This document shows positions 27,384 through 34,915 of a DNA stretch of 64,000 nucleotides, piece after piece. The position numbers and the translations under genes are program-made. The notes beneath the pieces were generated by a model. That model ran no database searches, was not told the DNA's origin, and saw nothing but the letters and a program-made list of their open reading frames with translations. This DNA comes from Occallatibacter riparius (GTDB lineage: Bacteria; Acidobacteriota; Terriglobia; Terriglobales; Acidobacteriaceae), in contig NZ_CP093313.1 in NCBI RefSeq assembly GCF_025264625.1, forward strand, positions 310,001-374,000, read 5' to 3'. Each line of letters opens with the position of its first letter. The stretch's first letter is position 1.

Positions 27384-27400
27384 ACACAATAGGGGGCTGC

Positions 27401-27844
27401 ATGAATAGGGGCGCGCTGGGCAGGTATGTTCTCACGTTCGTTCTGGTGGGCGGAGCGGCGATGTCTTTTCTATTGGATTGGAGCGCCAATCACTTGCTCA
27501 ATCCACTGTGGCATCCGCATGCGCGTTACCACGGCGCGATTTTACTGTTCTTGTTTGCGGGAACGGCAGGGGTGGCGACCTGGCTGCTTTGGCGTCCTTC
27601 AAAGGAACGGCGGGTGGCATTCACCGTGGCGGCCTTGCTGTCGCTTGCATACTGGACGCCGTTTTTTTACGTCCCTTCTCTGCTGCCTCAGTCCTCCTAT
27701 TGGGCGGGAATACCCGGCCATGAGCCACGCATAGGCGGGACGACTGTGTATCCGAATCTGGTGGTGGTGGGTGTCTTTGTCGCGCTCACCGCGCTTGGAT
27801 GGGGTCTGGGATATTTCGCCGCGGAGGAAGGGGCGAAGGTGTGA
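27401..27844 (+). CDS. Four-helix membrane protein, likely TetR target
   Basis: A 147-residue protein with four hydrophobic segments (about residues 8-26, 45-63, 72-90, 116-138). Between TM1 and TM2 is the sequence NPLWHPHARYHGA, a motif seen in small membrane proteins of the DUF6640 type; I make that assignment tentatively from memory of the motif. AGGGGG precedes the ATG. The upstream palindrome and divergent tetR imply inducible expression, as for small exporters or membrane-modifying proteins, but no transport motif is visible. Confidence 0.75.
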   Translation: MNRGALGRYVLTFVLVGGAAMSFLLDWSANHLLNPLWHPHARYHGAILLFLFAGTAGVATWLLWRPSKERRVAFTVAALLSLAYWTPFFYVPSLLPQSSYWAGIPGHEPRIGGTTVYPNLVVVGVFVALTALGWGLGYFAAEEGAKV

Positions 27845-27854
27845 ATAGCTGCCT

Positions 27855-28172
27855 CTAAGTCAGCAGGCCCTTGACGCGTCCCCCTAGCGCTGACTGTGTC
27901 TGCTTGGCGGGGAAGAGTCTTTCGAGCCAGCCCAGGTCTGCATCGACCGTTACGTCCCTGTCGGTGACATCGACGAAGCCCTTGATCGGGTTGCTCATGA
28001 AGCCGACCTTCGCGTCGAAGGAGAAGTCCAGCCTGCTTCCGGTCCATTTGCGTTGCTCATTCACGATCTTGATGGGGATGTTGCCGAGGCCACGAAACAG
28101 GTCGTCGAAAGAGCGGTCGAGGTCCCGTACGATTTCTTCTTTGCGGCGGTTGTGGGATACGGTCACGCGCAT
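27855..28172 (-). CDS. Polyhydroxyalkanoate-system family protein
   Basis: A 105-residue protein that starts MRVTVSHNRRKEEIVRDLDRSFDDLFRG and continues with GNIPIKIVNEQRKWTGSRLDFSFDAKVGFMSNPIKGFVDVTDRDVTVDADLGWLERLFP. The pattern matches the PHA_gran_rgn family, small proteins first associated with polyhydroxyalkanoate granules but widespread in bacteria without clear granule links. The last residues are basic (GGRVKGLLT). No PHA synthase or phasin gene is in the window, so a role in PHA is not supported locally. It converges with the 27401 gene, 10 bp apart. Confidence 0.8.
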   Translation of the reverse strand: MRVTVSHNRRKEEIVRDLDRSFDDLFRGLGNIPIKIVNEQRKWTGSRLDFSFDAKVGFMSNPIKGFVDVTDRDVTVDADLGWLERLFPAKQTQSALGGRVKGLLT

Positions 28173-28335
28173 AGGGGTCTCTTGCTTGGATGCGGAATGA
28201 GCCTTGGCTGGGAGGTTGCGCTCCGTTGGGGGAACAGTGCGGGGCTATCGGGAGAGTTGAAGCAGGTCCTTCACTCCGTTCAGGATGACAAATTTGTGGG
28301 GGAACGGACGGAGGGCCGGGTGGGGTTGGTGGTCT

Positions 28336-28363
28336 CCCACCCAAGCAGAGCTTGGATGGGGCA
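28336..28363. repeat. CCCAC...ATGGGGCA hairpin repeat (copy d)
   Basis: Same outer arms with a third inner stem: CCAAGC (28341-28346) and GCTTGG (28350-28355) around AGA. GGTGGG at 28319-28324 can compete for CCCACC. About 40 bp upstream, 28261-28297 carries a mosaic segment (GCAGGTCCTTC...CAGGATGACAAA) that recurs at 19777-19805. Confidence 0.75.
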
Positions 28364-28411
28364 TCCACTTCCGTGCTGGAACGCTGAGCGGCTGGGTGGG
28401 GTTTGTGGACT

Positions 28412-28454
28412 CCCACATCTCCAGACCGGAAGACTGTCTGGAGATATGGGGCAC
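28412..28454. repeat. CCCAC...ATGGGGCA hairpin repeat (copy e)
   Basis: Outer arms as in the other copies; the inner stem ATCTCCAGAC (28417-28426) and GTCTGGAGAT (28436-28445) is the same as in copy c at 25223, with a 9-nt loop. GGTGGG at 28395-28400 gives the alternative pairing. It ends 15 bp before the GH38 stop codon. Confidence 0.75.
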
Positions 28455-28468
28455 CCAAGTTCGTGCGG

Positions 28469-31400
28469 CTACTTCTGCGCGGCGACGTTGGGGTAGTCGA
28501 CGCGGAGGGTGAGGATTTCATAGGGGTGGATGGGGGCTTTGACTACGTCGCCCTGCACGGGGATCGGTTGGCCCTCGGGGGCTTCCATCATGTTGGTGAT
28601 GGTTGCGCCGGTTGCGCCGGGGGGGACGTGGAACTCTACGTCGCTTCCCTTCCCTGCCCACTCGTAGACGCGGAAGATCAAACCGTTGGTGTCTTCCGCT
28701 TTCTTGAGGGCGGTGAGAACTACGTTAGGCGAGCTGACGCTGGCGAAGGAGTGCTGCGCGGGCAGGGCGCCGGCATGGGCGGTGGTGACGACGGCGGTAA
28801 GCGGGTAGTTGTACTCGTAGCCGCGGCGGACGGTGTTGGCGTCTTTCCAGGTGCCGGCGTGCGGGTAGAGCGCGTAGCGGAAGTGGTGGTGGCCCATGTC
28901 GGCTTCAGGGTCAGGCCACTTGGGCGAACGGAGAAGCGAGAGGCGGAGGACGTTGCCGACGGCGTCGTATCCGTACTTGGTCTGGTTGAGGATGGCAAGG
29001 CCGTGCTTTCCGTCTCCCAGGTCAGCCCAGCGGAGGCCGGTGACTTCGAACTGGGCCTTCTCCCACGAGTTGTTGCGAGTTGTGGGGCGGTCGATGGTGC
29101 CGTAGGGGATTTCGTAGGTGGCGAAGGGGCCGCTGGCCGCGAGCGGGAAGGCGGCTTTGAGGAGGATGTGGGATTCGTGCCAGTCGATCTGGTTGTCGAT
29201 GTCGACGGAGTCGCCTTCGGCTGAGAGGGCGAGATCCTGCACGAACTTGGACTGCTGGAAGTGGCGGGTTACGCGGATGTAGGGCTCGGCGGCTTTGACG
29301 AGCTCGACGGAATCAGCCTGCGCGATGGTCTGGGGGGCTTTGTCGAGGGTGCCGGGATCGATGTTCCAGGCGTCGTAGTCCTTGGGCGTGTCCTTGAAGA
29401 ACTGGAGCTGGTTGCCGCAAGCGCCGGAGGCGAGGGTTTCGAAGCTGGACTTCTTGTCGTAGAGGCTGGTGATGCAGCCGGTGCCCTTGTCGACGGAGAT
29501 GCGGATGGTGTCGTTCTCGAGGGTGATGGCGTTGCCGGCCTCTTTGGCGGTGGCGTCGGCGTGCTCGGGCTGGGACTTGCCGTTGCCGAGCCAGACCACC
29601 TTGTAGCCGAGGGCGGGGACGTGGAGGACGTGGAGTTTCACGTCGGCTGCGTCGGTGGCGGAGTCGGGGGTGACTTCGACGATCTGGGCGCCGTTGGCGG
29701 TGAGGCCGGACTTGCCGGACGCGAGATGGACGGTGACTTCGCCGGAGCGCTCCCAGCTAAGCGGGTTGTAGACGACGACGGGGGTGCCTTTGCCGTCGGT
29801 GTTGATGCGCTCGTCGACGGTGTCGAGGGAGGCGGCGCTGATTTCGTTGGTGGAGTAGCGGACTACGTCGTAGTCCTTCTGCGCGTCTTTGTAGATGACG
29901 CCGATGCCGGAGCCGGCGGCGAGGTCGTGGAACTGGTTGAAGAGGACCTTCTTCCAGTCTTCAGTGAGCTCATTGCCGGGGTAGGCGCGGCCCTCGGACT
30001 TGTCTGATAAGACCCAGGCAAGCGAGGCCCACTTCTCGGCGTTGAGCATCTGTTCTTCCGAGTCGCGCATGTTCTTTTTGTGGTTGGCCTGTGAGGTCAT
30101 GACGCCGCGGTGGTACTCGAAGTAGAGCTCGGATTTCCAGGTGGGGATGGAGATCTTACCTTCGACGGCGGGGGGTGGGGTATAGCCCTTGGCGATGGAC
30201 TGGTAGTTCCATTCGGGGCTCTTGTCGGCAACCTGCTTCTCGACGGAGGAGAAGAAGGGCTGGGCGAGGCCGAACTCGATTTTGGGCATGACCTTGGCGG
30301 GGGTGGAGGGGGTGCCCCAGTGGAAGCCCTGATCGAGGATGGCGCGGGTGGGGCCGCCGCCGTGGTCGCCGATGCCGTAAAGGTCCATCATCTCGCTCAT
30401 GCCGGGGGCGCGATCGCGGGCCTGCACGGTGTCATGCGAGAGGCGGATGGGATCGAGGTTGTTGTTGGCGTAGTCGTGGGGGAAGTAGGTGAGGACCTTG
30501 GAGCCATCGGGGCTCTCCCACCAGAAGAGCTTGAAGGGGAGCTGGTTGGTGTCGTTCCAGGTCATCTTCTGGGTGACGAAGTAGTCGACGCCGGACTTTT
30601 TGTAGATCTGGGGGAGCTGCCAGGTGTAGCCGAAGGAGTCGGGGTTCCAGCCAATGCGGACGTCGACGCCGTAGTTCTGCTTATACCAGCGCTTGCCGAC
30701 GAGGAGTTGGCGGACAAGGGATTCTCCGTCGGGCATGTTGACGTCGGGCTCGACCCACATGCCGCCGACGACCTCCCAGCGGCCTTCCTTGATGCGGGCT
30801 TTGATCTGGTCGTTGAGGTCGGGATACTTGTCGGCCATCCACTCGTTGTAGGCGGCGGCGGACTGGGTGTAGGTGTACTGAGGGTACTCGTACATCAACT
30901 GGAGCGCGGTGCCGAAGGTGCGCTTGACCACGTCGACGGTTTCGGTCCAGGGCCAGAGCCAGGCGGCGTCGATGTGGGAGTTGCCGGAGAGATGCCATGT
31001 AAAGGTTTGCATCAGGGGCAACAGGGTTTCGAGCTTCTGGTGCGAGGCTTTCAGGCTGGCGTCGAAGGCGGCCTGATTTTTGGCGTCGAGGGCCTTGGTG
31101 TCGACGGCGGCGATGGCCTGGTTGAGGGTCGCCATGGGACCTACGTCCGACTTGGCGAGCGACGGGACAAGGAGCGCGCCGGCGAGGAACTCGGTGCGGA
31201 GGTCGTCAGGGTTGGGGCGGTTCTCAGGGAAGTCGATTTTGAGGGTGGCGCCGCGGATGCCCTTGGTGTCGACGGTGTGGAGGACCTTGACGGCTACCGT
31301 AACTTTTTCGCCGGGCTTGGCGGAGTCGAAGAGGACGACGGGCTCGAGGTCATCGCCGAGAGCGACGCGGCGGCCGTTGAAGTAGAGGATCTCGGGCATA

Positions 31401-31810
31401 GGGCCGTTGGCGTTGGCGTGAAATTCGAACCAGATGCGGGCGCCGGTGAGGTCGTAGCCGTTGAGGGTGTTGGGGACTGTGTAGGTCTGGCGGAACCAGA
31501 CGGCGTCATTGGGGGCATGGCCGGGGATCTTCTGCGTCTCCCAGGAGGAGTCGTCGAAGTTGGCGGCTTCCGCGTGCGGGACGTCGCCGGCGTGGGTCTT
31601 CCATGCGCCGTCAGGGAGATGGCCGAGGAGGGTGAGGCGGGTGATGACGGACTGTGATTCTTTGGGAAGCTTGCCGGCGACGCGGGCGACTTCGGCGGCG
31701 ACGCGCTGTTCTTCAACGAGGGTCTGAGCGGGGAGGGTGGGAGGGTTGATTGCGGCGAACAGGCCAAGGGCCATGAGTGCGGCAGAAAAACGCTTGAAGG
31801 AGGATGTCAT
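28469..31810 (-). CDS. Secreted GH38 alpha-mannosidase
   Basis: A 1113-residue retaining alpha-mannosidase acting on exported or extracellular mannosides. A signal peptide (AALMALGLFAAINPPTLPAQ) is followed by an N-terminal beta-sandwich (about residues 60-200), then the GH38 catalytic barrel. The zinc/catalytic motif is GNSHIDAAWLWPW (His279, Asp281), and the nucleophile is Asp391 in GWNPDSFGYTWQLPQ. GGMWVEPDVNMPDGESLVRQ is another family block. The middle and C-terminal mannosidase beta domains follow. It is downstream of the S53 peptidase on the same strand but separated by a terminator, so it probably has its own promoter. The natural glycan substrate is unknown. Confidence 0.94.
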   Translation of the reverse strand: MTSSFKRFSAALMALGLFAAINPPTLPAQTLVEEQRVAAEVARVAGKLPKESQSVITRLTLLGHLPDGAWKTHAGDVPHAEAANFDDSSWETQKIPGHAPNDAVWFRQTYTVPNTLNGYDLTGARIWFEFHANANGPMPEILYFNGRRVALGDDLEPVVLFDSAKPGEKVTVAVKVLHTVDTKGIRGATLKIDFPENRPNPDDLRTEFLAGALLVPSLAKSDVGPMATLNQAIAAVDTKALDAKNQAAFDASLKASHQKLETLLPLMQTFTWHLSGNSHIDAAWLWPWTETVDVVKRTFGTALQLMYEYPQYTYTQSAAAYNEWMADKYPDLNDQIKARIKEGRWEVVGGMWVEPDVNMPDGESLVRQLLVGKRWYKQNYGVDVRIGWNPDSFGYTWQLPQIYKKSGVDYFVTQKMTWNDTNQLPFKLFWWESPDGSKVLTYFPHDYANNNLDPIRLSHDTVQARDRAPGMSEMMDLYGIGDHGGGPTRAILDQGFHWGTPSTPAKVMPKIEFGLAQPFFSSVEKQVADKSPEWNYQSIAKGYTPPPAVEGKISIPTWKSELYFEYHRGVMTSQANHKKNMRDSEEQMLNAEKWASLAWVLSDKSEGRAYPGNELTEDWKKVLFNQFHDLAAGSGIGVIYKDAQKDYDVVRYSTNEISAASLDTVDERINTDGKGTPVVVYNPLSWERSGEVTVHLASGKSGLTANGAQIVEVTPDSATDAADVKLHVLHVPALGYKVVWLGNGKSQPEHADATAKEAGNAITLENDTIRISVDKGTGCITSLYDKKSSFETLASGACGNQLQFFKDTPKDYDAWNIDPGTLDKAPQTIAQADSVELVKAAEPYIRVTRHFQQSKFVQDLALSAEGDSVDIDNQIDWHESHILLKAAFPLAASGPFATYEIPYGTIDRPTTRNNSWEKAQFEVTGLRWADLGDGKHGLAILNQTKYGYDAVGNVLRLSLLRSPKWPDPEADMGHHHFRYALYPHAGTWKDANTVRRGYEYNYPLTAVVTTAHAGALPAQHSFASVSSPNVVLTALKKAEDTNGLIFRVYEWAGKGSDVEFHVPPGATGATITNMMEAPEGQPIPVQGDVVKAPIHPYEILTLRVDYPNVAAQK

Positions 31811-31916
31811 GTGTTTTCGTACCCCGGAAAAATCTTAAATGCCGGGGGGTTAAAAGCAGGGAATGGGAATAGAAAGGCAGCCGTTAGGGGTTGGTAAGGC
31901 AGGGGAGACATGAAAA

Positions 31917-31946
31917 GGCCGGGGGAACTGAGCAGTTCCCCCGGCC
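31917..31946 (-). terminator. Intrinsic terminator of the S53 peptidase gene
   Basis: A perfect 14-bp stem, GGCCGGGGGAACTG and its complement, with a 2-nt AG centre. Read on the minus strand it is followed by TTTTC. It starts 20 bp past the sedolisin stop, which isolates that gene from the downstream GH38 gene. Confidence 0.85.
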
Positions 31947-31966
31947 GGTTGTGAGTGGAAATCGAT

Positions 31967-33367
31967 CTACTTGCCGTTTCTGCCGTTGGGCGAGCCGAGA
32001 CCTGTGCAGAGGTCCCAATTCGCTGTGTCCCGGGTCGACATGTAGTAGTTGCAGAAGCCGTATTGAATGTCCTTGAAGGCAGATCCATAAGTGGTCGCGT
32101 TGGTGGAGGTGTTGTAGAGCCTTGTGAGCTCCACCTGGGTGCTGACCGGCCAGGAGGCATTCGCGTTGTTCGCATAGTTGAGGACGCCCGCCCAGACTGG
32201 CGCCGCTACGCTGGTTCCGCCGACGATGTACCAATCACCGTAGTAGTAGTAATCCTGCGGGAAGGTGTCGTAGACGTAGACGCCGGTATAGGGGTTGGCA
32301 ATTGCGGCCACGTCAGGAGTGGCCCGCACTCCATTAGCAATGGCGTGGACTGCGGGAATGGAGCTCTGGAAGGAGGGCTCGGCTTCGACCGTGCTGCGGC
32401 CGCTGCCGCCGTCATCCCAGCCGATCTCGTACTGCAGGTTGCCGTTTGTGAGGCTGCGGGAGATGGTGGTACCGCCGACGGAAATGACGTAGGGCGAGGT
32501 CGAGGGCCAGATCGGCCCAGGCTCGTCACCGGCTGAGGCAGTGAAGACCACGTTTTTGCTATTGGCGGTGGCGAAGGTTGCGTCGTAGGTGGTCTGGCCG
32601 GAGAACTCGCTGCCGCCCCAGCTCATGGAAACTTCACCGTATCCGGTGGGGCTGGCACCGCAAGCGCCCGCTGTGGTGGTGAAATTGCCGCACTGCACGA
32701 TGTTGATGGCTTCCTGAACGGCCGCCATGAGGTTGGTGTAGTTGTTGTCGTACGACTCTACGAGATAGATGTTGGCGTTGGGCGCCATGGCGTGTGCGTA
32801 TTCGACGTCAAGAGCCGATTCCAATTCCCAGCCGCCGCTGGAGTCAAGCAGCGGGGTGTATCCGCCGGCATAGACGACGTGGAACTTGGAAACGCTGAAG
32901 GGCAGGCCGAACTGGGACGAGAAGTAGGCAAGGTCGGCTGCGGCTTCGGGGTTATCGAAGGCGTCGACGATGGCGATAGTCTTGCTGCCGCCCGTGGAAA
33001 CCGCCAAGGAAGTACTGAGCGGATTGCACCCTGCGGTATAAGCGGCCAATGCATACCAGCAGGCGAGAGACCCAGGAGTCTCATACGGATATCCGCTGTA
33101 GGGCGGAGGGAAGAGCGGGTTGGCAGTGTTGCTGGGGGTGATGAAGCGAACGTTGGTGTGCGCTTTCTTTCCGGTGTCTGTGGGCGCAGGCCTGCTGCTG
33201 GCTGGGACGAGGACTTGTCCGGAGAGGCGGGCTGCGGAGTAGCCAGGGGTGGACGAGGTGACGGTACCGCCGCCGGCTTTGATCTGAGCGGTGGCAGAGG
33301 CAACGATCAAGCTAATGCCGAGGAAGGCGCCAGCGGCGAGGGCGCGGCGCACTGTGGAGAGCTGCAT
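31967..33367 (-). CDS. Secreted sedolisin (S53) serine-carboxyl peptidase
   Basis: A 466-residue secreted acid-type endopeptidase. The signal peptide is LAAGAFLGISLIVASATAQ. The catalytic set is complete: Glu183 and Asp187 in WELESALDVEYAH, the oxyanion Asp281 in SAGDEPG, and Ser386 in GGTSVAAPVWAG. A C-terminal calcium-site segment (FKDIQYG...WDLCTGLGSPNG) is also present. Only about 100 residues precede the catalytic domain, too few for the usual activation prodomain of around 150-200 residues, so maturation may differ. GGAGGA lies just upstream of the ATG. Known sedolisins act at low pH, which would suit an acidic soil habitat; that link is inference. Confidence 0.93.
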   Translation of the reverse strand: MQLSTVRRALAAGAFLGISLIVASATAQIKAGGGTVTSSTPGYSAARLSGQVLVPASSRPAPTDTGKKAHTNVRFITPSNTANPLFPPPYSGYPYETPGSLACWYALAAYTAGCNPLSTSLAVSTGGSKTIAIVDAFDNPEAAADLAYFSSQFGLPFSVSKFHVVYAGGYTPLLDSSGGWELESALDVEYAHAMAPNANIYLVESYDNNYTNLMAAVQEAINIVQCGNFTTTAGACGASPTGYGEVSMSWGGSEFSGQTTYDATFATANSKNVVFTASAGDEPGPIWPSTSPYVISVGGTTISRSLTNGNLQYEIGWDDGGSGRSTVEAEPSFQSSIPAVHAIANGVRATPDVAAIANPYTGVYVYDTFPQDYYYYGDWYIVGGTSVAAPVWAGVLNYANNANASWPVSTQVELTRLYNTSTNATTYGSAFKDIQYGFCNYYMSTRDTANWDLCTGLGSPNGRNGK

Positions 33368-34000
33368 GGTTATTCCTCCGATGTGACTTACGGCCGTTTA
33401 GGTTCAGGGGCTGCGACGAGCAGTTCCCAACGGGGGAGGCTGGACGGTGGCCTAACGGATTCCAGGAAGGGCCACGGCCAATACCTGTCTATCTAACCGG
33501 TGGTGTGAGCAGGCAAAACGTGACACTGCAAGGCGAACGCCCAATTTATCCCTGCTCTATCCAGTTGATTCCGTGTCCTAGGAAAGCCGCTACAAGATGT
33601 ACAGGGGGTAGAGGAGAAGTGTCAAGAGAATTTAGGTACTTATAAGTCCGGATTACGTGGGGATTTCCCGATTTTGAAAACCAGTTGACTTCTAAACGAA
33701 ATGAGGGATGCGCGCGGTGAATTTGCGATTGGTTGGAGGCGGTGCGGAGGGTAGGCGGATCGCCGCCCGGTGCGGGCATGAGCGGGACGTTTGAACTTAG
33801 ATATCGCTCTTTGCCCGCACTGCACAGAAGTGCCGTGGGGAGCCGCGTCTGATCTTTTTGGATCGGATTGATCTGCTTTCAAAGATAACGCGGTTATATG
33901 CGCAGAAGTATGAGAAGACGCTGATTTCTATGTAGGGTGATTAGAAAGGGACATGTAGGAAAAACATTACATTAGTAATTGAAGGTAACCAAACTACAAC
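33368..34000. other. 633-bp intergenic region
   Basis: No supported gene. Short ORFs at 33546-33779 and 33640-33882 have no ribosome-binding site or motif. The 17-bp segment at 33567-33583 matches 11717-11733 with one difference (a TCCTAGGA palindrome at its 3' end), and lies about 200 bp upstream of the sedolisin start. The part next to the response-regulator stop (33880-34000) is AT-rich. Confidence 0.45.
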
Positions 34001-34630
34001 TTATTCGACTAGGTCATTGGTGATGGCATAGCGAATAAGTTGGGCGTTGCTCTTCATCTTCATCTTCTCAAGGATGCGGGTGCGGTAGGTGCTGACGGTT
34101 TTGACAGAGACGTGAAGGCGCGCGGCGATTTCGGTGAGGGGAATTCCGGCGGCGATCATGCGGAGGACCTCGTGCTCGCGGTCAGAGAGCATTTCGTGGG
34201 GAGGGGTTCCGGCAGGTTGATCGATGCTGGCGACGAGCTTTTCAGCGAGTGCGGGGCCGACGTAGCGACCGCCGCCGATGACCTTGCGGGCGGCAAGAGC
34301 GATTTCAGCAGAGGCACTCTCGTTGTCGATGTAGGCGGAGGCGCCGGCGCGCAGGCAGCGGAGGGCGAGTTGTGCGGCGGACTGCATGCTGGTCATGATG
34401 ACGGGCAACCGGGGGTAGAGCCGTTTGACGTCGTGGAGGACGTCGAGGCCGGAGCGGCCGGGCAGGTCGACGTTGAGTACGACGAGCTGGGGTGCGGAAT
34501 GGGCGAGGAGAGCGAGAACCTGGTCGCCGCTGGCTGCCTCAACGAAGACAGGGGAGGGCAACGCTTCAGCGAGGATCTCGCGAAGACCGCGGCGCATGAC
34601 GGCATGATCATCGGCGATCAGGATGTTCAT
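34001..34630 (-). CDS. NarL/FixJ-type response regulator with degenerate receiver
   Basis: A 209-residue DNA-binding regulator. The receiver begins MNILIADDHAVMRRG (acidic pair D7, D8). At the phosphorylation position, the expected Asp four residues before Pro is Asn53 in VVLNVDLPG, and the conserved Lys near residue 103 is also replaced (GASAYIDNESA). Phosphorylation in the usual way is therefore unlikely. The C-terminal LuxR helix-turn-helix is intact (LSDREHEVLRMIAAGIPLTEIAARLHVSVKTVSTYRTRILEKM). The start at 34630 is chosen because the receiver begins there; the longer ORF adds 30 unsupported residues. No histidine kinase is adjacent. It may be constitutively active or controlled by a bound ligand or partner. 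Confidence 0.92.
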   Translation of the reverse strand: MNILIADDHAVMRRGLREILAEALPSPVFVEAASGDQVLALLAHSAPQLVVLNVDLPGRSGLDVLHDVKRLYPRLPVIMTSMQSAAQLALRCLRAGASAYIDNESASAEIALAARKVIGGGRYVGPALAEKLVASIDQPAGTPPHEMLSDREHEVLRMIAAGIPLTEIAARLHVSVKTVSTYRTRILEKMKMKSNAQLIRYAITNDLVE

Positions 34631-34915
34631 GGAAGTGTGCCCGCTGCATTGCCCGAACAGACGGCGGCTTGAGGAACAGCTTAGGGCGTATTCGGAAGTT
34701 CCAATTGTGATGGGCGTCACGTGTGGGGGCTGGTTGGCCGGGTCTTTCGACCGTATTGGCTCATTCGTCAGAGGATGTCCTCAGGCTGTGCTTAGTGCCA
34801 GCAACCAGCCTGAGGACGCGGGTTCCGCGGGATAGGACCGTTGGACCGGAGGGTAGCTGGTAGTTTGGGAGGGCACTGGTTATAGTTGGATGGTTCCAAT
34901 GAGGATGACTCGACC

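Noticed and set aside
28403-31657. Long plus-strand ORFs (up to 515 codons) opposite the GH38 gene
   Set aside because: They are Gly/Val/Asp-rich shadow frames of a GC-rich gene with complete GH38 motifs, and they have no start signals or domains.
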